A stretch of 64,000 nucleotides of DNA from positions 186,001 through 250,000 of the forward strand of contig CAVQMC010000002.1 of NCBI GenBank assembly GCA_963713505.1. The letters are read 5' to 3'. The position numbers and the translations under genes were made by a program. The notes under the pieces are model-generated. The model was not told where the DNA came from. It saw nothing but the letters and a program-made list of their open reading frames with translations, and searched no databases. This DNA is from CAVQMC01 sp963713505 (GTDB lineage Bacteria; Bacteroidota; Ignavibacteria; Ignavibacteriales; Ignavibacteriaceae). Positions 19,193 to 27,697 of the stretch are shown piece after piece. Every line of letters begins with the position of its first letter. Within the stretch, counting starts at the first letter, position 1.

Positions 19193-20045
19193 ATGCTTTT
19201 TAGTCCAATTTCTGATACAACAGCAGTTGTTGACTCCTTGAAAAACGCCGGAGACAAGGGGGGCGGCTGGATTTTGCACCATGTAATGGATTCTAATTCC
19301 ATTGATTTTTATCTTTTTGGGTAAACTTCATCTGCCGCATTTTGAACTATTTGGTATCGATTTATCGATAACTAAAGACATATTTTATGTCTGGGTTGTT
19401 GCGCTTATTTTATTGCTGCTGCTCATTTTTATTTCTAAGGGATATAAAAAATCCCTTATTCCAAAGGGACTTTCAAATCTTTTCGAAATAATAGTGATTT
19501 TTGTCCGTGATGAAATTGTTAAGCCTTCGATTGGAAAGGGATATGAGGCTTTTATGCCTTACATGCTTACTTTATTTTTCTTTATCCTTTTCATAAACAT
19601 GTTTGGCTTAATTCCGGCTCCGAATTTAGTTGTTCCGACAGGCAATTTAGCAGTTACCGGAAGTTTAGCTATTATTTCCTTCGTTGCTATACAACTAGGA
19701 GGAATTAAAAGCAACGGCTTCGTTGGTTATTTGAAAAATCTTGTCCCGGCTGGTATGCCCGGATGGATTTTAATTATAATGATTCCTTTGGAAATCTTAG
19801 GATTATTTACAAAGCCTTTTGCATTGTGTATACGTCTTTTTGCTAATATGATTGCGGGGCATATTGTAATTTTTTCATTGCTTGGTTTAATATTTATTTT
19901 GCAGTCAATTTATGTTTCGCCGGTTGCTGTAGGATTTACTTTATTTATTGAGTTATTGGAAATTCTAATTGCTTTAATTCAAGCATATATTTTTACCATG
20001 CTTACTGCATTGTTTATCGGAATGTCAATGCACCCTGAGCATTAA
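19193..20045 (+). CDS. atpB: ATP synthase F0 subunit a (one frameshift near N-terminus)
   Basis: The proton-channel subunit of the F0 sector. The key Arg is in 'KPFALCIRLFANMIAGHIV', and 'FIELLEILIALIQAYIFTMLTALFIG' forms the last helices. The long open frame begins only at 19302, but an ATG at 19193 opens another frame encoding 'WILHHVMDSNSIDFYLFG', the typical subunit a N-terminus, which stops right where the long frame continues as 'GKLHLPHFELFG'. Dropping one G from the GGG at 19319-19321 joins them into about 283 residues. The start at 19193 lies 9 bases after the preceding gene. Confidence 0.9.
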
Positions 20046-20096
20046 AATATTTTTAATACATAATTATAAAAATCAAAAATACTTAGGAGGAAAATA

Positions 20097-20318
20097 ATGG
20101 ATTTAGGTTGGCTTGGTGCCGGTATTGGAGCCGGTATAGCAGTTATCGGAGCAGGTCTTGGTATTGGTAAACTTGCTGCATCAGCTTTGGAAGCAATGGG
20201 CAGACAACCGGAAGCTGCCGGACCAATTCGTACAAGTATGATCATTGCAGCTGCCCTTATTGAAGGTATCGCATTCTTTGCATTGGTTATTTGTATTCTA
20301 TTAGCAATAAAATCTTAA
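20097..20318 (+). CDS. atpE: ATP synthase F0 subunit c
   Basis: A 73-residue hairpin proteolipid forming the c-ring. The first helix is the Gly-rich 'GAGIGAGIAVIGAGLGIGK', the polar loop contains 'RQPEAA', and the second helix carries the ion-binding Glu in 'AALIEGIAFFALV'. Gly follows this Glu and the sodium-binding Gln/Ser/Thr pattern is absent, so proton coupling is likelier than sodium; this is an inference. An AGGAGG site precedes the ATG by 7 bases, the strongest in the operon, fitting the need for many c copies. Confidence 0.95.
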   Translation: MDLGWLGAGIGAGIAVIGAGLGIGKLAASALEAMGRQPEAAGPIRTSMIIAAALIEGIAFFALVICILLAIKS

Positions 20319-20339
20319 ATTTAGTAAAGGAAACTAATA

Positions 20340-20879
20340 ATGTTTATTAGTTTTATTTTAGCAGTTAATGCTGTTATTATGGAAGGCATTAATTTAATTG
20401 AAGTAAACCCGGGTTTAGTAATCTGGACTATAGTTACTTTTATTGTCCTTCTTATTGTATTAAAAAAAGTTGCTTGGAAACCTATCCTGACTGCTTTAGA
20501 TCAAAGAGAAAAAGCTATTCGCGATTCTCTTGAAAAAGCGGAAAAAGCACAGGAGGAAGCTCAAAAAGTTTTAGAAGAAAATAAAGCTAATATTTCCAAA
20601 GCAGAAGAAGAATCAAAAAAAATTATTGATCAAAGCAGAGCTTATGCCGAAAAGTTAAAAGAGCAGATGCTTAAAGACAGTAAGGAACAAGCTGATAAAA
20701 TAATCTCAGATGCTTCAGCGGAAATCGATAGGAAAAAAGAAGCAGCTTTTGAAGAATTGAAAGCGATGGTTGCAGAAATTTCCATTAATGCTGCTGAAAA
20801 AATATTAAGAGCAAAATTGGACAAGGAATCAAATAAAAAACTTGTTGATCAATATATTTCTGAAATTAATAAAAATTAA
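20340..20879 (+). CDS. atpF: ATP synthase F0 subunit b
   Basis: A 179-residue peripheral stalk subunit. One N-terminal transmembrane helix ('VIWTIVTFIVLLIVLKKVAW') is followed by a long charged coiled coil ('ALDQREKAIRDSLEKAEKAQ' onward) to the C-terminus, which contacts subunit delta. The start at 20340 has an AAAGGAAA site upstream; a second ATG inside would also encode the membrane helix and cannot be excluded. The next gene starts 2 bases after the stop. Confidence 0.95.
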   Translation: MFISFILAVNAVIMEGINLIEVNPGLVIWTIVTFIVLLIVLKKVAWKPILTALDQREKAIRDSLEKAEKAQEEAQKVLEENKANISKAEEESKKIIDQSRAYAEKLKEQMLKDSKEQADKIISDASAEIDRKKEAAFEELKAMVAEISINAAEKILRAKLDKESNKKLVDQYISEINKN

Positions 20880-20881
20880 TT

Positions 20882-21436
20882 ATGGCCGATTCCAGAATTT
20901 TAAAGAGATATGCAGCTTCTTTTATTGATGCAATGATTGAAAAGAAATTGCTTGATGTAATAACAAGTGATTTTCGTTTGATTATCTCTGCCGCAGATTC
21001 CAGCAGGGAACTGAAGCTTATGATTGAAAGCCCGATAATTAAACCGCATGTTAAAGTTTCAATTCTTTTGGAAATATTTGATGGCAAAATTAATAAAGAA
21101 ACGGTGAATTTTATAAAATTTTTATCTGTCAAAGGAAGAGAAAATTTATTAATCGAAATTGCGAAAAGATTTATTGAACTAAGAGATGAAAAACTTGGTA
21201 TTTTAGAAGTCGGTGTTAAAACAGCTTTTAATTTAACTGAAGATCAAAAAGAAAATTTAAAAGATAATTTAGAGAAATATCTTGATAAAAAAGTAAGATT
21301 TATTTTTTCTGTAGATAGTGAATTGGTCGGTGGCTTTATTGCTAAAGCCGGCGATACTGTTTATGATGCATCAATTAAGCATCAATTGGAAAATTTAAAG
21401 AAACAGTTTATGAGAGGCGGCGCCTCATTAAACTAA
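20882..21436 (+). CDS. atpH: ATP synthase F1 subunit delta
   Basis: A 184-residue stalk subunit linking F1 to subunit b. The N-terminal 'RYAASFIDAMIEKKLLDVI' and the C-terminal 'LVGGFIAKAGDTVYDASIKHQLENLKKQ' (shown in part) are family signatures. The length is standard. It lies between atpF (2-base gap) and atpA (18-base gap) in the usual order. Confidence 0.93.
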   Translation: MADSRILKRYAASFIDAMIEKKLLDVITSDFRLIISAADSSRELKLMIESPIIKPHVKVSILLEIFDGKINKETVNFIKFLSVKGRENLLIEIAKRFIELRDEKLGILEVGVKTAFNLTEDQKENLKDNLEKYLDKKVRFIFSVDSELVGGFIAKAGDTVYDASIKHQLENLKKQFMRGGASLN

Positions 21437-21454
21437 ATAAAAAAGGAAAAGAAA

Positions 21455-23014
21455 ATGGCAGAAGTTAGACCGGATGAAATTTCCGCTATATTAAGAAAAC
21501 AACTTTCAGGTTTTGAAAGTGAAGTAGATATTTATGATGTTGGCACCGTGCTTCAGGTTGGCGATGGAATTGCCAGAGTATATGGACTGTCAAAAGTAAT
21601 GGCTAGCGAATTAGTTGAATTTCCTAATGATGTATTTGGAATGGTGCTTAACCTTGAAGAAGATAGTGTTGGTTGTGTCCTTTTCGGTGATTCTTCTTTA
21701 GTTAAAGAAGGCGATACAGTAAAAAGAACTAAAAGAGTTGCTTCCATGCCGGTTGGCGAAGAAATGCTGGGAAGAGTTATAACTCCTTTGGGAATTCCGA
21801 TTGATGGTAAGGGTCCAATAAATACTGAAAAATTTATGCCGATTGAACGTAAAGCTCTCGGTGTAATTCAGAGACAGCCGGTTAAAGAACCTCTTCAAAC
21901 CGGTATTAAAGCTATTGATGCTATGATTCCAATTGGTAGAGGACAAAGAGAATTAATTATCGGTGACAGACAAACCGGTAAAACTGCAGTTGCCATTGAT
22001 GCAATTATTAATCAAAAATATACACATACAGACGAAGCTAAAGAACTTGGTATTAAGCCTGTTTATTGTTTTTATGTTGCAATTGGACAGAAGAGCTCAA
22101 CTGTAGCCCAGGTAGTTGCTAAATTGGAAGAAAGCGGGGCAATGGCTTACACAACTGTAATTGCTGCTTCTGCTTCGGAACCGGCTCCTCTTCAATTTAT
22201 TGCTCCTTATTCCGGTGCAACATTAGGAGAATTTTTCAGAGATAACGGAAAACATGCTTTGGTAATCTATGATGATTTATCCAAACAAGCAGCATCTTAT
22301 AGAGAATTATCATTATTATTAAGAAGACCACCGGGACGCGAAGCATATCCTGGTGACGTATTTTATCTTCACTCAAGATTATTGGAAAGAGCTTCAAAAT
22401 TAAGTGATGAACTTGGCGGCGGAAGTTTAACCGCTTTACCTATTATTGAAACACAGCAGGGCGACGTTTCTGCTTATATTCCGACTAACGTAATTTCAAT
22501 TACAGACGGACAAATTTATTTGGAATCTAACTTATTTAATGCAGGTGTAAGACCGGCTATTAACGTTGGTATTTCAGTCTCCCGTGTTGGTGGTAATGCA
22601 CAAATAAAAGCTATGAGAAAAGTTGCCGGAAGTTTGAAGTTGGACCTTGCTCAGTACAGAGAATTGGAAGCTTTCGCTAAATTCGGTTCTGATTTGGATA
22701 AAGCTACTCAAAAAACATTGGGCCGCGGAGCAAGACTTGTTGAATTATTAAAACAAGGCCAATACTCACCTTATCCAATAGAAAAGCAAGTTGTAAGTAT
22801 ATTCATGGGAACAAACGGATATTTGGATAGTATTCCTGTCAGTGATGTAAAAAGATTTGAATCCGAAATATTAGAATTCGTTGAAGTAAAATACAATAAT
22901 ATTTATAATAAGATTAAGAAAGAAAAACAATTAAGTGATGAACTTATTAATGAATTGAAAAAAGCAGCAGAAGAATTTTTATCAGTTTTCCAGGCAGAAG
23001 CTAAAACAGCATAA
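21455..23014 (+). CDS. atpA: ATP synthase F1 subunit alpha
   Basis: A 519-residue nucleotide-binding subunit of F1. The Walker A motif GDRQTGKT is near residues 169-176; 'ALVIYDDLSKQA' is the Walker B strand; 'LLLRRPPGREAYPGDVFYLHSRLLERA' (shown in part) and 'ISVSRVGGNAQ' with the conserved catalytic Arg in SRVGG are present. It binds ATP non-catalytically and supplies the arginine finger to the beta site. An AAAAGGAAAAG site precedes the ATG. The partner beta gene is not in this window. Confidence 0.97.
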   Translation: MAEVRPDEISAILRKQLSGFESEVDIYDVGTVLQVGDGIARVYGLSKVMASELVEFPNDVFGMVLNLEEDSVGCVLFGDSSLVKEGDTVKRTKRVASMPVGEEMLGRVITPLGIPIDGKGPINTEKFMPIERKALGVIQRQPVKEPLQTGIKAIDAMIPIGRGQRELIIGDRQTGKTAVAIDAIINQKYTHTDEAKELGIKPVYCFYVAIGQKSSTVAQVVAKLEESGAMAYTTVIAASASEPAPLQFIAPYSGATLGEFFRDNGKHALVIYDDLSKQAASYRELSLLLRRPPGREAYPGDVFYLHSRLLERASKLSDELGGGSLTALPIIETQQGDVSAYIPTNVISITDGQIYLESNLFNAGVRPAINVGISVSRVGGNAQIKAMRKVAGSLKLDLAQYRELEAFAKFGSDLDKATQKTLGRGARLVELLKQGQYSPYPIEKQVVSIFMGTNGYLDSIPVSDVKRFESEILEFVEVKYNNIYNKIKKEKQLSDELINELKKAAEEFLSVFQAEAKTA

Positions 23015-23020
23015 TATTTT

Positions 23021-23900
23021 ATGGCAACTTTAAGAGATATAAAAAGAAGAATAAAAGGTGTACAAAGTACACAGCAAATAACTAAAGCTATGAAAATGGT
23101 TGCTGCTGCTAAATTAAGACGTGCACAGGAAAATGTTATAAATGCCAGACCTTATGCTAGAAAAGTTTATGAAATACTTATCTCATTTAATTACCGAAGA
23201 GGATGTTTTAACTAATCCTTACATTGTTCAAAGAGAAATTAATAATGTTGCGATTGTTGTGGTTACTGCTGATAGAGGATTATGCGGTGCCTTTAATACT
23301 AATCTTATAAAAGAATCAGTTAGATATATAAAAGAAGAATTAAATAATAGTACGCCTTACATATATTGCGTCGGTAAAAAAGGAAACGATTTTTTCAAAA
23401 AAAATGATTATGAAATTTTTGGTCGGCAGATTGGTCTATTTGCAAATGTAGAATTTGAAAACGCGCTTGAAATTTCTAAAGAATTAATCGACTCTTACTT
23501 AAAAGGTGTTTACGATAAGATTGTTATTATTTATAACGAATTTAAATCCATTATTCAGCAGAAAATAGTAATTGAACAATTCCTTCCTATTCCGTTAAAT
23601 GAAAACTTAGAAATAGAAGAAAAGAAAACTTTTACTAATTATATATACGAGCCTGATCAATCTTCAATTTTTAACAGCATGCTGCCGAAACATTTGGTCG
23701 CCCAGGTCTGGAGAATATTATTGGAAACTAACGCGGCGTTTCTCGGTGCACAAATGACTGCGATGGATAATGCAACAACAAATGCAAATGAATTAATCAG
23801 AACATTGAATTTGAAATATAACAAAGAAAGACAAGCTGCTATTACTAAAGAAATTTTGGAAATTGTTTCCGGAGCAAATGCTCTTAAAGAAAATGGCTAG
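23021..23900 (+). CDS. atpG: ATP synthase F1 subunit gamma (one frameshift)
   Basis: The rotor shaft of F1, about 292 residues when joined, a normal length. The N-terminal 'IKRRIKGVQSTQQITKAMKMVAAAKLRRAQ' (shown in part by its core) and the later 'VVTADRGLCGAFN' and C-terminal 'TTNANELIRTLNLKYNKERQAAITKEI' are definitive. The first frame stops at 23215 and the second is open from 23142; removing one base near 23180 joins ARKVYEIL directly to SHLITEEDVL. Because gamma is needed for ATP synthase function, a sequence error is likelier than a real mutation. No atpD or atpC follows; ffh comes next. Confidence 0.92.
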
Positions 23901-23952
23901 ATGTTAATAGATCTTCCCAGTCAGAAAATTTTGATATTATTGAAATATTGTA

Positions 23953-25278
23953 ATGTTTGAAGATTTAAGTTTAAAATTAGATACGACTTTAAAAAAGGTT
24001 ACCGGACAGGGAAAGTTGACCGAAAAAAATGTTTCGGAAACCTTAAGAGAAATTAGAAGAATTCTATTAGATGCCGACGTAAATTATAAAGTCGCGAAAG
24101 AGTTCATTGAAAATGTAACAGCTAAAGCACTTGGTAAAGAAGTTATTGCTTCAATTTCTCCAGGTCAGTTAATTACCAAAATTATTCATGATGAACTGAC
24201 TGAACTTTTAGGAGGATCTCAAACAGAAATTAAATTGAATGCTTCCGGGATTACAACAATATTAATTGTTGGACTTCAAGGTTCGGGAAAAACAACCTTT
24301 AGTGCTAAGCTGGCTAAAAAATTAAAAGATCAGAATAGAAAAATTCTTTTAGTAGCTGCTGATGTTTATCGCCCTGCAGCTATTGATCAATTAAAAACCT
24401 TGGGTGAACAAATAAGTTTACCTGTGTTTTCAATAGAAGAAAAAGATGCAAGGAAGACAGCTAGAGAAGCTGTTTCTTATGCTAAAGAAAAGAATTTTAA
24501 TACAGTAATAATCGATACCGCCGGCAGGTTGCATGTTGATGAAGAAATGATGATAGAAGTTGCAGATATAAAGAATATCGTTCTTCCGTCAGAAACTTTA
24601 TTTGTTGTAGACTCTATGACAGGTCAGGATGCAGTAAATTCTGCCAAAGCTTTTAACGAAAAAGTCAATTTTGACGGAATAGTGCTCACAAAATTGGACG
24701 GTGACGCTCGCGGCGGAGCAGCATTATCCATTAGATCTGTAGTCGGAAAACCGATCAAATTCATCAGTAATGGTGAGAAATTAAAGGATTTAGAATCTTT
24801 CTATCCTGAAAGATTAGCATCGAGAATTCTGGGAAAAGGCGATATTGTCTCATTAGTAGAAAAAGCGCAAGAAAACTTCGATTTTTCCGAAGCTGAGAAG
24901 CTAGAGGAAAAATTAAAGAAAAATAAATTTGATTTTGATGATTTTCTTAAGCAAATTAAAGCTATAAAGAAAATGGGTTCTTTGTCATCGCTCTTGGCAA
25001 TGATTCCTGGAGTAGGATCACAGGTGAAAAATGCCAAAATTGATGATAATGCTTTGGTTAAAGTAGAAGCCATTATTAATTCAATGACAATTGCGGAAAG
25101 AGCCAAACCAAAAATTTTAAATGGCTCAAGACGTAAACGAATTGCCAGAGGAAGCGGAACATCAATACAAGACGTAAACCGCTTAATAAAGCAATTCGAT
25201 CAAATGCAAAAAATGATGAGTAAATTAAGCAAGAAAGGCTTTAATAACTCAGCTTTATCTAATTTAAATTTTAATTGA
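23953..25278 (+). CDS. ffh: Signal recognition particle protein Ffh
   Basis: The SRP54-type GTPase that binds signal peptides with 4.5S RNA and targets ribosomes to FtsY. Order: N helical bundle (1-90), G domain with GLQGSGKTT near residue 105, 'DVYRPAAIDQLKTLG', 'DTAGRLHVDEEMM' and TKLDGDARGG, then a Met-rich M domain from about 295 with 'SRRKRIARGSG' for RNA binding and a 'FDQMQKMM' segment. 441 residues is standard. It begins 53 bases after atpG and starts the ribosome-related cluster down to rplS. Confidence 0.96.
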   Translation: MFEDLSLKLDTTLKKVTGQGKLTEKNVSETLREIRRILLDADVNYKVAKEFIENVTAKALGKEVIASISPGQLITKIIHDELTELLGGSQTEIKLNASGITTILIVGLQGSGKTTFSAKLAKKLKDQNRKILLVAADVYRPAAIDQLKTLGEQISLPVFSIEEKDARKTAREAVSYAKEKNFNTVIIDTAGRLHVDEEMMIEVADIKNIVLPSETLFVVDSMTGQDAVNSAKAFNEKVNFDGIVLTKLDGDARGGAALSIRSVVGKPIKFISNGEKLKDLESFYPERLASRILGKGDIVSLVEKAQENFDFSEAEKLEEKLKKNKFDFDDFLKQIKAIKKMGSLSSLLAMIPGVGSQVKNAKIDDNALVKVEAIINSMTIAERAKPKILNGSRRKRIARGSGTSIQDVNRLIKQFDQMQKMMSKLSKKGFNNSALSNLNFN

Positions 25279-25312
25279 AAAATAGTGTATTAATATTTGG
25301 AGGTTCAAATAA

Positions 25313-25783
25313 TTGGCGGTTAAGTTAAGATTAAGAAGAATGGGAAAAAAGAAACAGCCTATTTACAAAGTTGTTGCGGCTGATTCTAGATCACCCAGAG
25401 ATGGCAAATTTCTAGAAGCAATCGGTTTGTATAATCCTCTTACAAATCCGCATACTATAGAAATAAACGAGGAAAGAGCATTTTATTGGCTGAATAACGG
25501 AGCTCAACCAACCGATACTGTAAAAAGTTTATTTAGACAGAAAGGTTTAACTTTAAAAAGAGAACTGATTAAAAAAGGATTGCCCGAAGAAAAAATTCAG
25601 TCTGAATTAGAAAATTGGGCTAAGTTGCAGGAAGCTAAATCTAATAAAGCAGTTACGAAGAAAAGTAAAAAAGCTCTTGCTGCAGAAGAATCAGCTAAAG
25701 AAGAAGCAAAAGAAGAAATTGAAGAAGGTACAGCAGAAGTAAAGGGCGCTGCTTCTGAAGAAGAATCTGCCGGTAAAGAATAA
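25313..25783 (+). CDS. rpsP: 30S ribosomal protein S16 with charged C-terminal extension
   Basis: The S16 core occupies residues 1-85 ('VKLRLRRMGKKKQPIYKVV', 'DSRSPRDGKFLEAIGLYNPL'). It continues with a C-terminal extension of about 70 residues rich in Ala, Glu and Lys, probably disordered; extended S16 proteins occur in Bacteroidota and relatives. The start is TTG at 25313, supported by GGAGG 9 bases upstream. S16 helps assemble the 5' domain of the small subunit. It leads the order rpsP-KH-rimM-trmD-rplS, a widely conserved arrangement. Confidence 0.95.
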   Translation: MAVKLRLRRMGKKKQPIYKVVAADSRSPRDGKFLEAIGLYNPLTNPHTIEINEERAFYWLNNGAQPTDTVKSLFRQKGLTLKRELIKKGLPEEKIQSELENWAKLQEAKSNKAVTKKSKKALAAEESAKEEAKEEIEEGTAEVKGAASEEESAGKE

Positions 25784-25855
25784 TATTTATCAGCAATTTC
25801 TTATTTGTACGATAATTCAAATGCTCCCTACTCTAACAATAGGAGGCTTCTTTCT

Positions 25856-26089
25856 ATGAAAGAATTTATCGAATTCATTGCCAAACATCTGGTTGATAAT
25901 CCCGATAGCGTTGTTATTGAGGAAAATAACCCAGAAGAAAACAAAATTGTACTTTCATTAAAAGTACAAGCCGAAGATGTCGGTAAAGTTATCGGCAAGC
26001 AGGGAAAAACCGCACAAGCAATGAGAACCTTGTTGACAGCTATTGCAGCTAAGGAAGGGAAAAGGGCTATTTTAGAAATATTGGATTAA
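25856..26089 (+). CDS. khpA: KH-domain RNA-binding protein (KhpA/YlqC family)
   Basis: A 77-residue single KH domain protein with the RNA-binding GxxG loop in 'VGKVIGKQGKTAQAMRTLL'. The ATG at 25856 begins MKEFIEFIAKHLVDNP and has AGGAGG at 25841-25846; an upstream in-frame start at 25805 would add a poorly conserved extension and overlap this site, so I rejected it. Its place between rpsP and rimM is conserved in many bacteria. KhpA acts as a small-RNA or mRNA-binding factor in Gram-positives; the role here is inferred. Confidence 0.88.
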   Translation: MKEFIEFIAKHLVDNPDSVVIEENNPEENKIVLSLKVQAEDVGKVIGKQGKTAQAMRTLLTAIAAKEGKRAILEILD

Positions 26090-26109
26090 TATTTTTTAAA
26101 AGATGATTT

Positions 26110-26628
26110 GTGAATGACTATTATTTAATTGCTAAGATTGCATCGGTTTTTAACAACAAAGGTTATGTTAGGATTGAGTCTTTTTCGGATTTTCCGGATC
26201 GTTTCTTTTCTCTGAATAAAGTGTTCTTGGACTTTTTTGGAGATAAAAAGGAATTTTTTGTCCAAGATGTAAAAAAAATAAAAAATTTCTTTGTATTGAA
26301 GTTTAAAAATTTTGATGAAGAAAATGATTCGGAAATTTTAATCGACAAAGAGATCTTTGTGGATAAAAATGATCTGATTCAACTTCCGGAAAATACTTTT
26401 TTTGTTCATGATTTAATCGGAAGTAAAGTTATTCGTAATTCTGATGTATTTGGCAAAATTAAAGATGTTTTAAATTTTCCGGCTAATGATGTATATGTAA
26501 TTGAAGATACTAATGGAGAAGAGATATTAATTCCGGCTGTTAAGAGTTTTATTGATAATTTTGATTCAAAAAATAAAATTTTGACTTTGAAGCCGGGCGA
26601 TATTCTCTATGAAAATGATGAGGATTGA
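26110..26628 (+). CDS. rimM: Ribosome maturation factor RimM
   Basis: A 172-residue factor that helps mature the 30S head and binds S19. The N-terminal beta-barrel domain starts 'YYLIAKIASVFNNKGYVRIESFSDFPDRF' (seen in part), and the PRC-barrel follows with 'DLIGSKVI', 'GKIKDVLNFPANDVYVIE' and 'ILIPAVKSFI'. The best start is GTG at 26110, as the nearest ATG is out of frame. Its stop overlaps the trmD start region. Confidence 0.9.
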   Translation: MNDYYLIAKIASVFNNKGYVRIESFSDFPDRFFSLNKVFLDFFGDKKEFFVQDVKKIKNFFVLKFKNFDEENDSEILIDKEIFVDKNDLIQLPENTFFVHDLIGSKVIRNSDVFGKIKDVLNFPANDVYVIEDTNGEEILIPAVKSFIDNFDSKNKILTLKPGDILYENDED

Positions 26629-27292
26629 TATTATTTCTGCTGTTCCCGATTTGTTAATGAGTCCTCTTAAAACAAGTATTATTAAAAGAGCTCAGGATAA
26701 AGGGAAAGTAAAAATTAATATTCACAATCTTAGGGATTATGCTTCCAACAAGCATAAGCAAATTGATGATAAACCCTTCGGCGGTGGCGCTGGAATGGTG
26801 CTTAAACCTGAACCGTTCTTTGAATGTATTGAAAAACTTCAGCAAGAAATAAAATTTGACAAAATAATTTTCACCACTCCAAAAGGAAAATTATTTAATC
26901 AGAAAATTGCTAATGATTTATCGCTTGCTGAAAATTTGCTCTTTGTAACCGGACATTATAAAGAAATAGATGATAGAGTTAGGGAAGCATTTGCAACCGA
27001 TGAAATATCAATCGGGAATTATGTTTTAACAGGAGGCGAACTTCCTGCATTAGTAATAATTGATGCTATAGTTAGATTGATTCCGGGAGTTTTAAACGAC
27101 AGCGAAGCTGCATTAAACGATTCTTTTCAAGATGGAGAAATAATAGAAGCTCCATATTATACTCGACCGGCTGAATTTAGAGGAATGAAAGTGCCCGATA
27201 TTCTCCTATCAGGTAATGAAAAAGAAATTAAAAAGTGGAAAGAAGAGCAATCAAAAATTTTAACCGAGAAATGGAGAAAATATAATAATTAG
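26618..27292 (+). CDS. trmD: tRNA (guanine-N1)-methyltransferase TrmD
   Basis: A 224-residue SPOUT enzyme that methylates G37 of tRNAs with S-adenosylmethionine, preventing +1 frameshifting. The knot motifs are visible: 'DDKPFGGGAGMVLKPEP', 'VTGHYKEIDDRV', and 'ISIGNYVLTGGELPALVIID'. 'SFQDGEIIEAPYYTRPAEFRG' (shown in part) is the tRNA-binding linker. I chose the ATG at 26618 (MRIDIIS), though ATGs at 26609 and 26615 are possible; all overlap rimM, so translation is coupled. Confidence 0.95.
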   Translation: MRIDIISAVPDLLMSPLKTSIIKRAQDKGKVKINIHNLRDYASNKHKQIDDKPFGGGAGMVLKPEPFFECIEKLQQEIKFDKIIFTTPKGKLFNQKIANDLSLAENLLFVTGHYKEIDDRVREAFATDEISIGNYVLTGGELPALVIIDAIVRLIPGVLNDSEAALNDSFQDGEIIEAPYYTRPAEFRGMKVPDILLSGNEKEIKKWKEEQSKILTEKWRKYNN

Positions 27293-27307
27293 TTAGTGGA
27301 GAAAGCA

Positions 27308-27655
27308 ATGAATACTGTAGATAATATTATAGCCGATTTACATAATAGAACTGATTTACCTGTGTTTAATTCAGGTGACCATATTAAAGTGCATGTAAGA
27401 GTTATTGAAGGTGATAAAGAAAGACTGCAGCCTTTTGAAGGTGATGTCATTAGTATTAGAGGTAGCGGCAATAATAAAACTTTTACCGTTAGAAAAATTT
27501 CCAGCGGTGTTGGAGTGGAAAGAATTTTTCCTTTTAATTCACCTAAAATAGCTAAGATAGAATTATTAAAGCAAGGTGATGTTAGAAGAGCAAAGCTTTA
27601 TTATCTGAGAGGTCTTTCGGGTAAAGCTGCGCGTATTAAAAATAAGAAAGTCTAA
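27308..27655 (+). CDS. rplS: 50S ribosomal protein L19
   Basis: A 115-residue protein at the interface of the subunits. 'FNSGDHIKVHVRVIEGDKER', 'QPFEGDVISIRGSG' and 'GVGVERIFPFNSPKIAKIE' are L19 signatures, and 'KLYYLRGLSGKAARIK' is the conserved end. I chose the ATG at 27308, preceded by GGAGA, over a GTG at 27296. It is the last gene of the long run and is followed directly by a strong terminator. Confidence 0.96.
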   Translation: MNTVDNIIADLHNRTDLPVFNSGDHIKVHVRVIEGDKERLQPFEGDVISIRGSGNNKTFTVRKISSGVGVERIFPFNSPKIAKIELLKQGDVRRAKLYYLRGLSGKAARIKNKKV

Positions 27656-27665
27656 TATTAAGTTG

Positions 27666-27692
27666 AAAGCCGCTCAAAAGCGGCTTTTTTTT
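27666..27692 (+). terminator. Rho-independent terminator after rplS
   Basis: AAAGCCGCT (27666-27674) pairs perfectly with AGCGGCTTT (27679-27687) around the loop CAAA, running into a tract of T residues to 27692. It closes the ATP synthase/ribosome run. Confidence 0.92.
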
Positions 27693-27697
27693 ATGAT

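Noticed and set aside
20866..21132. An 88-residue minus-strand open frame over atpH.
   Set aside because: It is antisense to a clear ATP synthase delta gene and shows no domain.
23021..23900. Programmed frameshifting in atpG.
   Set aside because: No slippery heptamer with a following stem is present, and many unrelated genes show the same kind of one-base insertion.
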